Below are positions 62,881-64,000 of a stretch of 64,000 bases of DNA, piece after piece. Position 1 is the stretch's first letter, and each line of letters begins with the position of its first letter. Source of the DNA: Trochalopteron elliotii (Eukaryota > Chordata > Aves > Passeriformes > Leiothrichidae); the NCBI GenBank assembly GCA_024734555.1, contig JANPWX010000097.1:2955423-3019422 (forward strand). Reading direction: 5' to 3'. Under the pieces are notes generated by a model, which saw only the letters and a program-made list of their open reading frames with translations, was not told the DNA's origin and did no database searches. A program made the position numbers and the translations under genes.

Positions 62881-64000
62881 TTCTTTTAGCATTTCTGTTT
62901 GGACTGGCTGGACCTCATTCTTGTTTACAGCCAGACTTCTCTGCATTTTCAGGGGAAGTATCAAAAGCCTTTATGAGGATATTTATTGCCAAAGTGGTCC
63001 AAAAAGGCAATAAAAATCAGACTGGACAAAAAAGTTAATAGAAACTGTATTCCTACCCCTAAGTTCTTGATATTTTATAAAGGCTATGGGATCTTAGGGA
63101 ATTAATATCCCTCCTGTATAATGAATACAGACTGACTGAATCCAGATATGTTGTGTAATTAGTGCTAACATCCAAACCCTCCCGAAGTCTCTTTGCATGG
63201 CCAAAGTGCTTGGCCACCACTCATAACCTGAATGGGGTAGCAGTGATTAGGGAACTCTTGCCATGCTTCCAAATTCAGCTTTTTACAGGGAAAATTGTTC
63301 ACTGAGTGCCTGCCACATGCATATTCTTTAGGAACATAATTTTGCAGTTCTATGTCACTTAATGAGACAAAGCTAAAAATCAAGACAGCTGAAGAACAGG
63401 ATGTTTTATGATTGTTGGAGTCTTAACCTTTCAAGGTTTCTTCTGCAAGTTGGAGAGCCAAGTTTATGTTTCTGTTTAATCTTTTAAACAAAAGCTGGTC
63501 TCCTCTGTTTATATGTGTCTAAGAGCTTTATCTTTCTTTCCTAAATATACTGAGATTTGCAACAGAGATGAAGGATTTGATAATGCTGGAAGTTTGAGAC
63601 CTGCAGTGTAGCTTTACTCATGGGCCCCATGAGTACACTGTGCTTTCAGATGAAATCAGTAATAGTTTTGCTACTGCTAGGTTCAGTGATGAAAAAAATC
63701 TGACCTGAGGAACATTATCATATCCATTACTGAAGGACTATTAAATTAGAAAATACGGTAGGGTTTGTAATAATTTGATAATTAACTTTTGTTCTTTGGT
63801 TGGCTTATATATTACATATTTGGTATATATAAAGTTGATTCAAAGATTTTAAGGGTAGTATGAGAGATAATATTTTTATAACTCATATAAGTGGTTATTT
63901 TTTTATCCCAGATCAGTGGTTCTGTGCACACACAGGAACTCAGGAGGACCCAGGTGAACAAGAAGTTGAAATGAGCAAGGCAAGCTGGGAAGTAGCCTGT
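62881..64000. other. Non-coding stretch to the window end
   Basis: No gene, RNA or repeat family was recognised. AT-rich sequence at 63760-63900 contains TATA-like words, as expected from composition. Confidence 0.55.

Overview
This window looks like non-coding DNA from a bird genome, either intergenic or deep intronic. It is AT-leaning and CpG-depleted, with no operon-like gene packing and no long ATG-initiated reading frame. The taxonomic signal comes from its repeats: several truncated 3' ends of CR1 LINEs with the avian ATTCTATG-type tail, and two copies of an LTR that I recognise from memory as a widespread avian ERVL-type LTR. I found no protein-coding gene, tRNA, rRNA or CRISPR array that I can support, and I do not see a new multi-gene system here. 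Conservation and expression data could overturn that, because short exons and enhancers are hard to see by eye.

Layout. A (CTTTTT)n tract opens the window (1-178). The first 13 kb is plain single-copy-looking DNA, apart from a 17-bp tandem duplication and a GC-rich, G-run-bearing patch at 3.99-4.33 kb. At 13.1-13.9 kb there is a nested transposon cluster: a minus-strand CR1 interrupted by an internally deleted LTR remnant and, separately, by a second CR1 3' end. A CpG-retaining patch follows (13.96-14.37 kb). From 14 to 31 kb there is a spliced-exon-like segment at 23.84-23.97 kb, a plus-strand CR1 at 26.6 kb, and a 53/54-bp sequence present twice about 0.8 kb apart (29.6 and 30.4 kb). Further CR1 fragments lie at 31.2 and 34.05 kb.

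The most distinctive locus is 36.24-36.80 kb. A very CpG-dense island carrying a near-consensus CTCF-type site on the minus strand runs directly into the 5' side of an ERVL-type LTR. From 42 to 48 kb there are (ATC)n, (AAT)n, an AT-rich tract, a CpG-retaining patch at 47.0-47.3 kb and a (TTTCTC)n tract, followed by a perfect hairpin and a cluster of homeodomain-type motifs. At 51.89-52.20 kb a strong splice-acceptor-like sequence precedes an open frame with an ATG, the best (still weak) exon candidate. The last 12 kb is AT-rich, with two perfect short palindromes and two stretches that resemble conserved non-coding elements.

Nothing here can be read as genes working together. The plausible functional units are cis-regulatory: the CpG/CTCF/LTR locus first, then the CpG-retaining patches and the homeodomain-motif clusters.
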